A stretch of 64,000 nt of DNA from assembly GCA_905221605.1 (NCBI GenBank), contig CAJNDS010000171.1, forward strand, positions 124,001 to 188,000, in the 5' to 3' direction. Made by a program: the position numbers and the translations under genes. This stretch comes from Symbiodinium natans. Lineage: Eukaryota > Sar > Dinophyceae > Suessiales > Symbiodiniaceae. The notes beneath the pieces were generated by a model, which saw nothing but the letters and a program-made list of their open reading frames with translations, did no database searches and was not told the origin of the DNA. Below are positions 40,866 to 50,684 of this stretch, piece after piece (within the stretch, counting starts at the first letter, position 1; each line of letters begins with the position of its first letter).

Positions 40866-43167
40866 ATAGACATAAACAGTAACATAAACAGACAAAGAAA
40901 CATAAACATAAACATAATCAGAAACAAAAATATAAATACAAATATAAATATAAATATGAAAATAAATATAAGTATAAAGATACAGATAAAGGTAAAGATA
41001 AAATCAAGATAAAGATGAATCTAAAGATAAAATAGATGTAAAAATAATAATAATACTAAAAGACGAAGAGAATAAGTGAACTAGAGAACGAAAGAACGGA
41101 GTGAGTGATGTGAACGTAATGAACGCATGAACGAAGTGAGCACCCAACCTCTGTTTCCAAGCCACTAAGAACCCAATATAATAGTATTACTGCGGTAAGT
41201 TCACGCACGCGCATTAATAATATTATAATGGTGTTCTTGTGAGCGCGGGAAAGGGCGTACCAGGAGTTTACAATAGGATTTCCAAGGTGAAGAGAGTGTG
41301 TGAATAAGAGAATGAGTGAGCCTGCGAATGAATGAACGCAGTGAGCACATGAACGAAACAACCTCTGTCTCTAGGAGTTAATCTGTTGAGTCGTGAAGGT
41401 AACAGCCAGGATGGGAGAATGAGGGTGAAAAGGGCCAAATAATAAGTCCTTTAAAGGGGCCCTTTTCATCTCCCTCATTCGTGCGGTTAACAGGTTCATG
41501 ATGGCACGGGTGAACAGGAAAGGGGCAAAAGACCCCATAAAATAAGCTAATTTGGTGCGTCCTTTTTCTCCTTACAAATTAGCATATTTTATTGGGCGTT
41601 TGGACACCAAGAAACAGAGGTTAGTTCACAGCCTCATGACCGTACAGCCGCTCCTTGTGTTCACTGCCCCAGAGCCCCTATAATAATAAAAGCCCGCGCG
41701 TTTCCTTGCGTCTTTATTATTATATTATGGGGCTTCTGGTGAGTGAAGAGAATAATAGTATTGTAATTACAAGGAATGAACTGACGTGTGAATTACAATA
41801 ATATTATGAACGGAGCGGTGTCTTGTGGGTGGATTTCCTGTCCTCTTTGCCCCTATTATTATATTACGGGCGTACATTAAATAAGCTCGCGCATTTAAAG
41901 TCCGTATTATAATAATGGGGAAAAGACCCTAGACTTGGAGATGAAGACAGAAGACTCATGCATCTAGTTCCAGCTCCAGCGGTAAGACTCATGAAAAGAC
42001 GAGTGTTATCCAGACCAGGCGTTAACAGGGTCTCAAGGTGTGATGTTGGGGTCTTAAGGTTGTTACCGTGTGCATGAACTTGTCTCACAGAACTGGGGAA
42101 AAGAGGTCTCAAGGTGTGATGGGTGAACAAGGCTGTGGAACAAGAGTGAAGGGGCTAGGGTCTTATGGGTGTGGAAAGGGCCTTGTCAAGAGAGTTCCTG
42201 TCACGTAGAAAGACTCATGATGGTACGGTTTCTAGACCAGATTGAATGAGTCCTTCAAGAACCTGTCGATGGTGGTTAGTTCTCCTTTAATACCAAGAGA
42301 CGAAGGTAGATCCTGTAGAAGGAAGCCTCAAGGAGTGAATGGTACGTCCTAAAGGTGAATCACTTCGAGAGACAAGATTCGTACGTCCTAAAGGTGAATC
42401 ATCTGTCTTGTAATGGTTGGTCTTCGTGATGGTACCGCCTGGTGATAGAAGATAGAGAGTGAAGTGAATAGTATTACAAGGGCTTACAATGTAATGCAAT
42501 GAAGCGTGAAGCCCGTAGTAAATTTATGAACGGAGTGAAAAGGGCGTGTGCATGAAATGTATTATTGTAATTCGCGCGTTTCCTTGCAATTCCAATATTA
42601 AATTCATTCACACGGTATTCATTAGGATTACAGGGGTGCACGGGAATAGTATTAATGAAGTTATAAGTGAGCCTGCGATCGCATGAACTTTATATTAATG
42701 CGTGAACGAAGCCCGCAGGAATAATATGATAAATTTACATACAAAAATGAAAATGATGAATATGTATATAACTATAAATAAAGAAATAATTACATAAATA
42801 AAAATATATAGAAAAGATGAAGCTGTCCATCACGAAGCCTGCTGGAGCAAGGCACCGAGCGGTCTTGCTACCGAAAACTTCTGCCGATAAATCATTCTGA
42901 CCAGTAGCATATGGGGGGTTTCCGACATGAGGGTACCTTATTGGGGTCCTTAATGTAGCAAAGATCGCGGGAGGAGGGCTGAGGGCCCTAAAGCCCTGAC
43001 TCCTAAACTCCTAAACTCCTAAACTCCTAAACTCCTAAACTCCGAAAACCCTGCACTAAAACCTGTAAAGTCGTAAAACCCTAGACCCCTAGACCCCCTC
43101 GGGAACCTTGTGGGCATGTAGGCCCTCCCCTCTAAATACCTAGGCCCTCCCCTCTAAATACCAAAAC

Positions 43168-43262
43168 ACCCTAAACCCTAAACCCTAAACCCTAAACCCT
43201 AAACCCGAAACCCGAAACCCGAAACCCTAAACCCTAAACCCTAAACCCTAAACCCTAAATCC
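43168..43262 (+). repeat. CCCTAAA array with CCCGAAA variants
   Basis: About thirteen units; three consecutive units in the middle read CCCGAAA. Confidence 0.9.
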
Positions 43263-43637
43263 TCCCACCCGAGTGCTGGTCCCAGGCACCCACGTCAGGC
43301 CGACCTTCACAGGACTCCTGCCTTAGATCCATGGTTTCCCCCTACTACCCCTCTCTACACTACCCCCCCTCTATAGGGTTTAGGGTTTAGGGCCGTTTAG
43401 GGTTTAGGGTTTAGGGCTACTGCCGGCCTAGGTTCCCTCCTAATCAAGGCTGTTTAGGGATTATTAAGCCTAATTAAGGTCATTAGGGGGGATAGGATTA
43501 GGAGGGCTTTTTGGTCTATATAGATCCTCTAAATAAGGTCCCTCTGCCGTTTAAGGGCCCCTCTTATCCTACCGAGGCCGTGTGGGGCTTGGGGTTTATG
43601 GAGCTTAGGGGCTCCCTAAACCCTAAACCCTAAACCC

Positions 43638-43642
43638 TAAAC
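43638..43642 (+). other. Left target site duplication of E3 (TAAAC)
   Basis: TAAAC, part of a CCCTAAA tract, precedes the 5' LTR; the same five bases follow the 3' LTR at 52193-52197. Because the surrounding repeat has the same sequence, the duplication alone would be weak evidence, but it agrees with the LTR ends. Confidence 0.8.
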
Positions 43643-43882
43643 TGTGAAATATGACGCGCTGACTGCAGGTACCCCAGCAGCACATCTACCGCTTGGCTGC
43701 ATTAGTTTGCATTGTAGTGTTGTGGGCGTGGGTGGACTGCTGAAGCTATAAATGCTTTCGCTTTTGGTCCAAACAAGGCCTTGAGCTGAAACCCGCTGAC
43801 AAGAAAGAGCAAAAGAAAGTTCCCTCTCGACTGTGCACTGTGGATCAGAGTAATCCACCCAAATAGGTTCACAAGTTTCACA
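43643..43882 (+). repeat. E3 5' LTR
   Basis: 240 bp, TGTGAAATATG...AAGTTTCACA. It contains a canonical TATAAAT at 43747-43753, which could place the transcript start about 30 bases further right, near CAAACAAGG. On reading it is identical to 51953-52192. Confidence 0.95.
43747..43753 (+). promoter_or_regulatory. TATA-like box in E3 LTR
   Basis: TATAAAT in the middle of the LTR, in the position expected at the U3/R border. Dinoflagellate host promoters are thought mostly to lack TATA boxes, so its use is uncertain. Confidence 0.4.
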
Positions 43883-43894
43883 TGGTAGCGGAGC
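43883..43894 (+). promoter_or_regulatory. E3 primer binding site
   Basis: TGGTAGCGGAGC directly follows the 5' LTR, the same 12 bases as in E2, consistent with initiator methionine tRNA as primer. Confidence 0.85.
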
Positions 43895-43951
43895 GCTGAG
43901 TCGCTCCAGAAGCTGCCCTGTACATAGCGCTAGGACACGTAGGTGAGTAGG

Positions 43952-44614
43952 ATGACGAGTAGAGTTAGGACGCCTTCACCAAGTGCTGCTGACGCGAGGC
44001 GTCAAAGGTATGGCCCAGCGTACGAGGCCACTCAAAGAGCCAAGGGTGATGGTAGGACTCCGTCTCATGCTTACGATGTAGAGCGTGGAAGTGTACAGAA
44101 TAGCCCACAGAGGCCACAACGCTTCAGGATGGATGCGGATGATGGCAATGGCTTTGGGTCGGGACAGACGGTTCCGCAGCCACCGGTGGGTATGCAGCCA
44201 GGAGCCGGAATGTTTTTCCAAGCGCAGCAAGCCGCGATGATGCAGCAGGGACTGCAGTTTGCTTTGGGTCAGAGCTCAATGGGCGGAGTGCCGGAAGGCG
44301 CCAATGTAAATATGGCTACGGCGGGGCTCAGAGGAGCCATGTGTGGACCGTGCGGGCCGGCAGGTGCCCACTCGGCTGGTTACCCTCCTAACGGACTTGG
44401 AGGTTGTTGCGCTCCTAACGTACCTGGAGGCTTCGTTTGTTTTGGTGGCCAAGTAGGGCCAAGTCCTCCTGACGTGCCTGGAGGCTGTGTTTTCCATGGT
44501 GGCCAGAATGGGCCAAGTCCTCCTAACGTACCTGGAGGCTGTTTTTTCCCCGGTGGCCAGAATGGGCCAGTTCTCCTAACGTACCTGGAGGTTGTGTTTT
44601 CCAAAGTGGACTGA
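43952..44614 (+). CDS. E3 Gag N-terminal part (frameshifted)
   Basis: The ATG at 43952 is the first in the open frame, 70 bases after the LTR. The product is disordered: a basic, Ser/Arg-rich start, a Gln/Met-rich stretch (FFQAQQAAMMQQGLQFALGQ), then 18-residue repeats with the core PxVPGGxxFxGGQxGPSP encoded by 54-bp tandem repeats at about 44410-44605. In the last repeat, the AAGTCCTCC present in the earlier copies is AGTTCTCC, one base shorter, so the frame ends at 44614. In the other frame the repeat reads on (SPNVPGGCVF) into the main Gag ORF. Confidence 0.8.
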   Translation: MTSRVRTPSPSAADARRQRYGPAYEATQRAKGDGRTPSHAYDVERGSVQNSPQRPQRFRMDADDGNGFGSGQTVPQPPVGMQPGAGMFFQAQQAAMMQQGLQFALGQSSMGGVPEGANVNMATAGLRGAMCGPCGPAGAHSAGYPPNGLGGCCAPNVPGGFVCFGGQVGPSPPDVPGGCVFHGGQNGPSPPNVPGGCFFPGGQNGPVLLTYLEVVFSKVD

Positions 44615-46905
44615 GCGCTCCTAACGTAACTGGATGCTCTGTGTTTGAAACGGGCCAAGAGGGCCAGGCAGGACCTGCTGGAGGTGGGTCTGCACCTGTA
44701 GGGCCAAGAGGGCCAAATGGGCAGGATGCTGAGGTTGATAGTCTGGAGAATGTGTCTACCCCGCAGGGGCCGCCCGAAGGGCATGAGGCTGTAGGCCAGC
44801 AGCGCCTGGCAGCCCAACTTGGTGCTCACGAGGAGCCTTCTCACACGCAGTGTGGTGCAACTGGCCAAGCAGATATGGCTACTATGAGGGCACTGCTTCA
44901 CTCGCAGGGCGAAGCCCTGAGAAGTTGCATGGCTGAGGTTGCTAATCTTGGCAGGCGGGTGGAGCAGCTGGCCCTTGGACGAGGGCAGCCTACGCAAGAA
45001 GAAGGTGCTGGTGGTAGTGTTGGCAGAATGACCAATGCAAGCAGTGGCTTCGGTGCCAGAGTGGCGCCACCTCAAGGACAGCAGTTTTGTGGAGCTTCTG
45101 CTCGGGCAAAGCCCGAGAAAGAGGAGCAGGACATCTTTACGAAGTCTGAAAAGTGGCTTCCTGCACTTCCCAGCCCGCAGTTTGATGGCTGGAAGAACCG
45201 TGAGCAGGAGATTTTGGGCTTTAACGAGTACCTGACTACCTTGAAGGGTTGGGTTGCTCTTGGTAGTGATACTTTTCCTATCGAGATTGAGCAAGCCATT
45301 AAGTGGCCTCATGAGATTTTTCAAGCTACTCTTACCAAGCCGCAAGCTCAGAGGAGCAACAGGCTCCTTGCTATCTTGCGCCAAGCTTTTGCCAGCCATG
45401 CGAGAGCAGACATGATTTTGCGTTCCTATGTAGAGGGGGCTACGTATGGAGAAAATCTCCATCGAAGCTCTGGGGACACATGTGGTTTTGAAGCCTTACG
45501 CCTTTTAGGCCACGAGTTTTCCTTACGCTCTCGGGCTGAAGCCAGCTACTTTCGTGCCGAATTCATCAAGCGCAGTTTTCGTGGAGAGTCTGCTGCTACT
45601 CATGTCTCAGACATAGTACGCAAAGTGGACGTCGAGCTGTCTCGCTACAAAAGACTTGTTGAGACTTTGCCTAGCGCCGTTTCTCGCGATGGTCTCGAAG
45701 TAGGTTCGTCAGATCTCACCCTTATGCTTTTGCGGAGTATTTCAAAAGATGCCCGCTCTTACTGCCTTCTCCATGCCACAGGAGAGTCGTACGTGGAGTT
45801 GCGAAAGGCAGCTCTGCGTTACGAGTCCCAACAGCGGATGTTTTCGGAGATGGGTCTCGGTGACAGGCAGGAGCGTCTTGTGAATGAGCTAGATGACCCC
45901 ACTGGCGAGTGGTGGGAAGATGACGAATGGTACGAGGACGAGACTGTTAGTGCTTTGTCTGGCAAATGCCGGCGTTGTGGCAAAGCAGGCCATTTTGAGA
46001 AAGACTGTAAAACAGATCTTTCGAAAACTGAGTGTTTCAAGTGTGGTGAAACAGGCCACATAGGAGCAAGATGCCCCAAAGCCAAGGCCAAAGCGAGGTC
46101 TCACTCTGACACAAGTAGCCAAAGCAGTAAAACTGCAGAGTCTCGAACGACTGGCAAGCCTGTTTCTGCTAAGGGAAAGGGCCGTGGAAAGAGCACTCAG
46201 GCCAAAGGCCGTGGTCGCTCAGGCAAAGGCGGCAAGAAAGGCAAAATGCACGAGCTCACTGAAGATGCCGAAGGCGAAGAAGCAGCTCAGGATGATGGGA
46301 CCTATGAGGCTGGTGAGTATGAAGCCGAAGAAGAAGGTACTGCGAGCAGTTTGCTCATGATGCCTCTCCTTCTCAACGACGATGTTGAAGAGAAGAGTGA
46401 GTTTGGTTTGTGTCCTTTGCGTTCTCTTTGTGATGCATTGATGCTGTTTCAAGTGGACACAGATGACAGTTGGTCATGGTGGCTGCTGGATTCAGGCGCC
46501 TCTGTGACAGTAATGGCCACGCAGTTTTTGAGCAAGTACTCTTTCTCCCACCTTACGGATGCTAGTCCGGGAGGTTTCTCCGCCGCGAACGGTTCTGCTG
46601 TACAGATGTCCAAACGCGGTCGCGCTAGAGTCGCTTTTGAAACCAAGGACTCTGTGATGCCGTTTGACCTGAATTGCTATGTCGGCAAAACGCGGCACAA
46701 CATTATCAGTGTACCTCAGTTGATGGACAAAGGTTGGGAAATCCACTTTGTCAGTGATGGGTGTCACCTGAAGCATGCGTCAGGCGTGATTATCTGTGAC
46801 ATAACTTGGTACTGTGGGTGTCCATGGTTGCGGGCAGTTGAGGTTGCCGAAGGCGATCTTGATGTGCCTAAAGGGTCAAAGGACCCAGGTTTTCACCAGT
46901 GCTAA
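44572..46905 (+). CDS. E3 Gag-protease ORF
   Basis: After the one-base loss the frame continues through 46905. It encodes Gly/Pro-rich sequence, a helical Gag core (residues from KWLPALPSPQFDGW to RYESQQRMF), an acidic WWEDDEWYEDE patch, two CX2CX4HX4C knuckles (45967-46008 CRRCGKAGHFEKDC and 46033-46074 CFKCGETGHIGARC) for RNA binding, a Lys/Gly/Arg-rich stretch, and the aspartic protease with WLLDSGAS (catalytic Asp at 46489-46491). Its end resembles copia protease (HNIISVPQLMDKGW). The stop TAA at 46903-46905 overlaps the ATG of Pol. No start of its own is needed if the upstream frameshift is bypassed; otherwise the first ATGs are internal. Confidence 0.88.
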   Translation, partial: SPNVPGGCVFQSGLSAPNVTGCSVFETGQEGQAGPAGGGSAPVGPRGPNGQDAEVDSLENVSTPQGPPEGHEAVGQQRLAAQLGAHEEPSHTQCGATGQADMATMRALLHSQGEALRSCMAEVANLGRRVEQLALGRGQPTQEEGAGGSVGRMTNASSGFGARVAPPQGQQFCGASARAKPEKEEQDIFTKSEKWLPALPSPQFDGWKNREQEILGFNEYLTTLKGWVALGSDTFPIEIEQAIKWPHEIFQATLTKPQAQRSNRLLAILRQAFASHARADMILRSYVEGATYGENLHRSSGDTCGFEALRLLGHEFSLRSRAEASYFRAEFIKRSFRGESAATHVSDIVRKVDVELSRYKRLVETLPSAVSRDGLEVGSSDLTLMLLRSISKDARSYCLLHATGESYVELRKAALRYESQQRMFSEMGLGDRQERLVNELDDPTGEWWEDDEWYEDETVSALSGKCRRCGKAGHFEKDCKTDLSKTECFKCGETGHIGARCPKAKAKARSHSDTSSQSSKTAESRTTGKPVSAKGKGRGKSTQAKGRGRSGKGGKKGKMHELTEDAEGEEAAQDDGTYEAGEYEAEEEGTASSLLMMPLLLNDDVEEKSEFGLCPLRSLCDALMLFQVDTDDSWSWWLLDSGASVTVMATQFLSKYSFSHLTDASPGGFSAANGSAVQMSKRGRARVAFETKDSVMPFDLNCYVGKTRHNIISVPQLMDKGWEIHFVSDGCHLKHASGVIICDITWYCGCPWLRAVEVAEGDLDVPKGSKDPGFHQC

Positions 46906-46907
46906 TG
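46903..46907 (+). promoter_or_regulatory. TAATG stop-start junction between E3 Gag-protease and Pol
   Basis: TAA of the Gag frame and ATG of the Pol frame share one A. UAAUG pentamers support termination-coupled reinitiation in some other retroelements and viruses. A -1 frameshift is the alternative. Confidence 0.5.
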
Positions 46908-48311
46908 GCTTCAGGGACAGCTGAGGAGCCCAGTGCCTCAGCTGTGCCTGCCAGGCAAAGTGGAGAACAACTCTCTAAAGAGAGTGTTTTTGAGCAAGAG
47001 CCGGCCGCAGTTGGGGAGACAAGCGCTGCTTCAAGCCAGCCTGTTGCTGAGCCCGCAAAGCGACGGGAGGAGCAGCTCTCTAAAAGGGATGCTGCTGAGT
47101 ATGAAAAGCACAGAATGAGGGGACATGTTCCTTATGACCCCCACTGTGTCCAGTGTCAGCAAAGTCGTGGTGTGTATAGGCACCCGCGCCAGCGCCGCAA
47201 GTCTCCTGAGCCAAGGCTGTATGCTGACTTCTTTGATATCGCGCATGAAAATTCGCGTCAAGAGCACAGGTTTTTGGCAATTATAGAAGTGGCGTCGGGC
47301 ATGATAGGTGTAATACCTTGCTCGTCTGATAGGCGAGTGACAAATTCAGTTTTGGCACATTGGCTTGCTGAGTTTGCCATGCCTTCTTCTAAAATAGTTG
47401 AGTTGTTTACTGACGCCGAAAAGGCGGTTGCACAGCTGTTTAAAACAGGCCTGGAATCAGGTGTGAGAATTTTAGTGCGCAAAGCATCACCGCAAGGACA
47501 CGAAAGTGTGGGAGCAGCTGAACGCACGGTTAGGCGCTTCAAAGAAGGAGCCGCTACTATCCGTGTGGACTTGCGTGAGGAAGGTGTAGATATATGCAAC
47601 ACTCACGACAGTTGGTTTCAACTTTTTAAGTATGTTGCGTTTGCTCATAACTGTTTTGCATGTCCTGGGGAGGGGGCAAGGACGGCGCGCGAAGCGCTTG
47701 CCAACCGTCAACTCCCAACAGCAAAGTTTGCTTTGTACGGCTCGGTAGTCCTTGCTGAAGTACCGGAATCGGTGCAAGCGCCCTCTCGCTTTGTTAAGGC
47801 ATGCTATTTGAGCCCACAATGGAGCTCAATGGGGCACACTGTAATTACGACCTTGGAAGGTATCAAGAAAGTTTTTACCGCCAAGAGTTTAAAATTTCTC
47901 ACTCCAATTAGCTTTGATGTTTCCTTAGCTCAGGGATTCTTGACCAAAACTGGTCTTGCACTGAACCCTAAGCTTGACAAAGGGCCGCAAAAGGCTTACG
48001 AGGGACCAATACAACCGGGCGAAATTGTCGTAAAGGGACAGCCGCCAGCGTCCTTCCTCAAGGAGCACGGGCGTACGCCAGGATGTAATGCCTGTTCGTA
48101 CCCAACTTTTCACGGACGAGTTCACAACAAAGCTTGTAAAGAGCGGTGTCGCCTCTTTCTGCAAAAGCAGCAGGACTTGTTAAAGGAAGGTAAGGAGCAG
48201 CCTGCTAAGCAAGCTGAGCCTTCAGCTGCTATTGTTCCTAGTGTGCCAGAACCTGAGTCGCAAGACCACCAACCAGATTGGTTGAGTAAGTTCGATATAG
48301 AGGTTGCTTAA
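46905..48311 (+). CDS. E3 Pol part 1: integrase and Cys/His module
   Basis: The ATG overlaps the Gag stop. A disordered Ser/Glu/Ala-rich leader (~75 residues) precedes the zinc site (HRMRGHVPYDPHCVQC, a good HHCC pattern). The integrase core has D108 (YADFFD), D170 (FTDAEKA) and E206 (GAAERTV), exactly DD35E. Near residues 385-425 there is a compact Cys/His cluster, TPGCNACSYPTFHG, VHNKACKERC, of a kind not found in textbook copia Pol. A Pro/Glu-rich linker ends in TAA at 48309-48311. The same frame then continues for another 715 codons as RT-RNase H, so this stop cuts Pol in two. Confidence 0.88.
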   Translation: MASGTAEEPSASAVPARQSGEQLSKESVFEQEPAAVGETSAASSQPVAEPAKRREEQLSKRDAAEYEKHRMRGHVPYDPHCVQCQQSRGVYRHPRQRRKSPEPRLYADFFDIAHENSRQEHRFLAIIEVASGMIGVIPCSSDRRVTNSVLAHWLAEFAMPSSKIVELFTDAEKAVAQLFKTGLESGVRILVRKASPQGHESVGAAERTVRRFKEGAATIRVDLREEGVDICNTHDSWFQLFKYVAFAHNCFACPGEGARTAREALANRQLPTAKFALYGSVVLAEVPESVQAPSRFVKACYLSPQWSSMGHTVITTLEGIKKVFTAKSLKFLTPISFDVSLAQGFLTKTGLALNPKLDKGPQKAYEGPIQPGEIVVKGQPPASFLKEHGRTPGCNACSYPTFHGRVHNKACKERCRLFLQKQQDLLKEGKEQPAKQAEPSAAIVPSVPEPESQDHQPDWLSKFDIEVA

Positions 48312-50459
48312 GAGCCGGGTAAAACTGCGGTGCCAAGCCCTGAAATGTTTGATCCCGCTCCTCGTCGTTTTAAAATAAGGACAAAGACTTCCCCTGAAGA
48401 AGTGCATGCCAAAGGTCAAAAGAGGCCAGCTCAGGAAGAATTGAAGGAAGACTTCGACAATTCCGATTATGTGCCCTCGGACGTAGAGAGTCCAGCGTTG
48501 CCGCTTCCTATCCCAATACCTGAAGCTGTAGATAGCTCAGTGTCGGGGCCGGGTACTTCTAATGAAGAGCCGCAGAGTGTCCCAATGGAGGTTGACAGTT
48601 TAGTCGATGCCGCAACCATGATCAATGGATCGTTTGGGTTGACGGGTCCTGAACTTGTTAGCCCTGATGTGTTTCACCTTTCTGGAGTTGTGTTCGACGA
48701 CTCTGCCAAAGCCAAGAGTCAAACTGTGGAGTTTTGTGGTTCTAAGCTTAAAGTTTGGCAGCCTTCCTCGGCTGTGTCTGATGTCAGTATGGCAGAACTT
48801 AATGGTGATGCCACTTTTAAAGGAATGTTGAAAGAGCTTGGTGGACTAAGTTCCTGTAAAGCTGGTAACGTCATGAACAAAGCGCAGGCCGAAGCTTATT
48901 GCCACAAACATGGCATTCAAGTGTTGGCTTCCCGCTGGGTTACTAATGAGAAGACCGACACGGACGGCGCTGAAATAGTGCGGTCCCGGTTAGTTGTAAA
49001 AGACTTTCGTGGCTCAAAGAGCGCGCGTTCCTTGGAGATTTCCAGTCCTACTCCTTCGGTAGAAGCTTTAAGGACCGTTCTCGCGTATGCAGGACGCCAT
49101 GATTGGGAGCTAGCGTCCCTTGATGTTTCCCAAGCCTTTATGCATACACCGCTCAAACACCGCAAAGCATGTATCAAAATGCCTTTGTCGGTAAGTTTTC
49201 CAAATGGAGAACCGGTGTACATGGCTTTATCCCAAGCCCTAAATGGGTTGCGTCTTTCCAGTCGCGCGTGGTTGGAGTACATTACAAGCGACACTCTTGG
49301 ACCGCTTGGGCTCCATGCCTGTGAGCGTGAGCCGTGTTTGTTCAGTGGCCTTGTTGATGGAGTGGAATGTTTAGTGCTCCTGTACGTTGACGATGTGCTG
49401 ATAGCATGTTTTAGCCAAAAGGTCATTAACAAGATCTTTGCTGCTCTGCAGAGTAGAGTACCGACGAAGCTGACTGGTAGGATTCTCTCCTCCAAAGGGG
49501 GTGGTGGACACCTGCGTTTCCTGGGACGAAACATTGAGAGGAGGCCGGGCGAAGCTGCGCTTACTCTCTTTGTCGATGCCAACTACCTAGACTCCTGCTA
49601 CGACGACTATAAGTTGTCTGGTCGCGGAGGTGGTTCATCTGCTTTTCCTGACATCAGAGCAGTGTTGGAGAAATCCAGCAATAGCCATGTGTTGTCGGCA
49701 GAAGCGCATGCTAAGTTTAGGCGTGTTCTGGGAAAACTTGCGTGGTTCGCGCAAACGCGTGAAGACTTGCATATCGCGATTTCCCTTGTTTCTGTGGGCC
49801 AAAGTGCTCCTACGGCTGCGCATGAGGAAGCCCTACGTGCTCTCCTCAGGTTTTTACGCAAAGATGGTGATGTGCGAGTGCACTTTCCTTCTCCTGAGAC
49901 GATGAGCAATGACTCATACCAGGAAGTTTCTGTGTTTTCCGATGCTTCTTATGCGCCTATGCGTTCGCTGGGACGCAAGAGCATCACCGGAGGAGTTATC
50001 ATCCTCCAGGGGTCTCTGATCAAGGCGTTGGCTCGACAGCAAGCTTCTGTCACGCTGAGTTCCTGCGAAGCAGAACTACACGCGATCCAAACGATGACTC
50101 AAGAGTCTCTGGTGGTTTTGCATGTTGTACATAGAATCTTGTCGAGTTTTCGTTGGCTCTCAAAGGCTGAATGGCCTTTTGTACAGTTGTCGACGGATTC
50201 CGAATCTGCGCGTGTTTTGCTCATGGGAGCAGATTTGCCAAGACGTTCACGGCACATAGAAATTCGAGTTTTCTGGTTGCGCGAACTGATTTCCAAAGGA
50301 TATCTGCGCGTGACTTGGGGCATAGGCACGGAGAATCCTGCCGACCTCTTTACTAAATGCCTGCCAATGTCTCTGTTTGTGCGCCACAGGCGTACACTCG
50401 GTTTTCTGCCAAGTGATGGGCCATCAGTGCAAGCGCTGTTGAGTCCAGACATAGGCTGA
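48312..50459 (+). CDS. E3 Pol part 2: reverse transcriptase and RNase H
   Basis: It is in frame with part 1 after the single TAA. The first ATG is at 48342, but no separate start is expected. The RT has SRLVVKDFRG, ASLDVSQAFMHTPL (catalytic Asp), SQALNGLRLSSRAW and the classical LLYVDDVLIA (YVDD at 49383-49394). The RNase H has VFSDASYA, LSSCEAELHA, LSTDSESARVLL, RHIEIRVFWLRE and NPADLFTKCLP, all expected catalytic and conserved residues. Pol ends soon after RNase H, with no membrane segment, unlike E1 and E2. No further stop or shift is seen, so the enzyme domains appear intact. Confidence 0.9.
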   Translation, partial: EPGKTAVPSPEMFDPAPRRFKIRTKTSPEEVHAKGQKRPAQEELKEDFDNSDYVPSDVESPALPLPIPIPEAVDSSVSGPGTSNEEPQSVPMEVDSLVDAATMINGSFGLTGPELVSPDVFHLSGVVFDDSAKAKSQTVEFCGSKLKVWQPSSAVSDVSMAELNGDATFKGMLKELGGLSSCKAGNVMNKAQAEAYCHKHGIQVLASRWVTNEKTDTDGAEIVRSRLVVKDFRGSKSARSLEISSPTPSVEALRTVLAYAGRHDWELASLDVSQAFMHTPLKHRKACIKMPLSVSFPNGEPVYMALSQALNGLRLSSRAWLEYITSDTLGPLGLHACEREPCLFSGLVDGVECLVLLYVDDVLIACFSQKVINKIFAALQSRVPTKLTGRILSSKGGGGHLRFLGRNIERRPGEAALTLFVDANYLDSCYDDYKLSGRGGGSSAFPDIRAVLEKSSNSHVLSAEAHAKFRRVLGKLAWFAQTREDLHIAISLVSVGQSAPTAAHEEALRALLRFLRKDGDVRVHFPSPETMSNDSYQEVSVFSDASYAPMRSLGRKSITGGVIILQGSLIKALARQQASVTLSSCEAELHAIQTMTQESLVVLHVVHRILSSFRWLSKAEWPFVQLSTDSESARVLLMGADLPRRSRHIEIRVFWLRELISKGYLRVTWGIGTENPADLFTKCLPMSLFVRHRRTLGFLPSDGPSVQALLSPDIG

Positions 50460-50684
50460 AGTGTTTCAAACATGCATGTTTTGACCTTCCCTGCGGCTGG
50501 GTGCTTGAAAGGGGGGTTTAGGACCGTTTAGGACCGTTTAGGATAGGGTCTCACGTCTGATTTTTGTTTATATGCATGTATACAGATGATGCGGGATTTT
50601 TAATTTGCACGTGTGTGTTTGTGTGCGTGAAGTTTTATTAGCAGGATTTAAGAATTTTTGTTCGTATAGTTTTTCGGCCCAAAA

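Larger units (their letters stand above)
40150..43642 (+). other. AT-rich non-coding interval left of E3
   Basis: It holds a 27-base G run, a CATAAA array, and then AT-rich DNA with AATAATATTA patches and short dispersed repeats (for example GTACGTCCTAAAGGTGAATCA at 42342 and 42390). CTCCTAAA and CCCTAAA-type tracts at 43000-43262 and 43614-43642, and reversed TTTAGGG units at 43375-43412, lie close to the E3 insertion. I see no gene. Confidence 0.6.

Noticed and set aside
44380-45462. 360-codon minus-strand ORF opposite E3 Gag
   Set aside because: Antisense of the 54-bp repeats and Gag core, whose + strand has zinc knuckles and the protease further on in the same frame.
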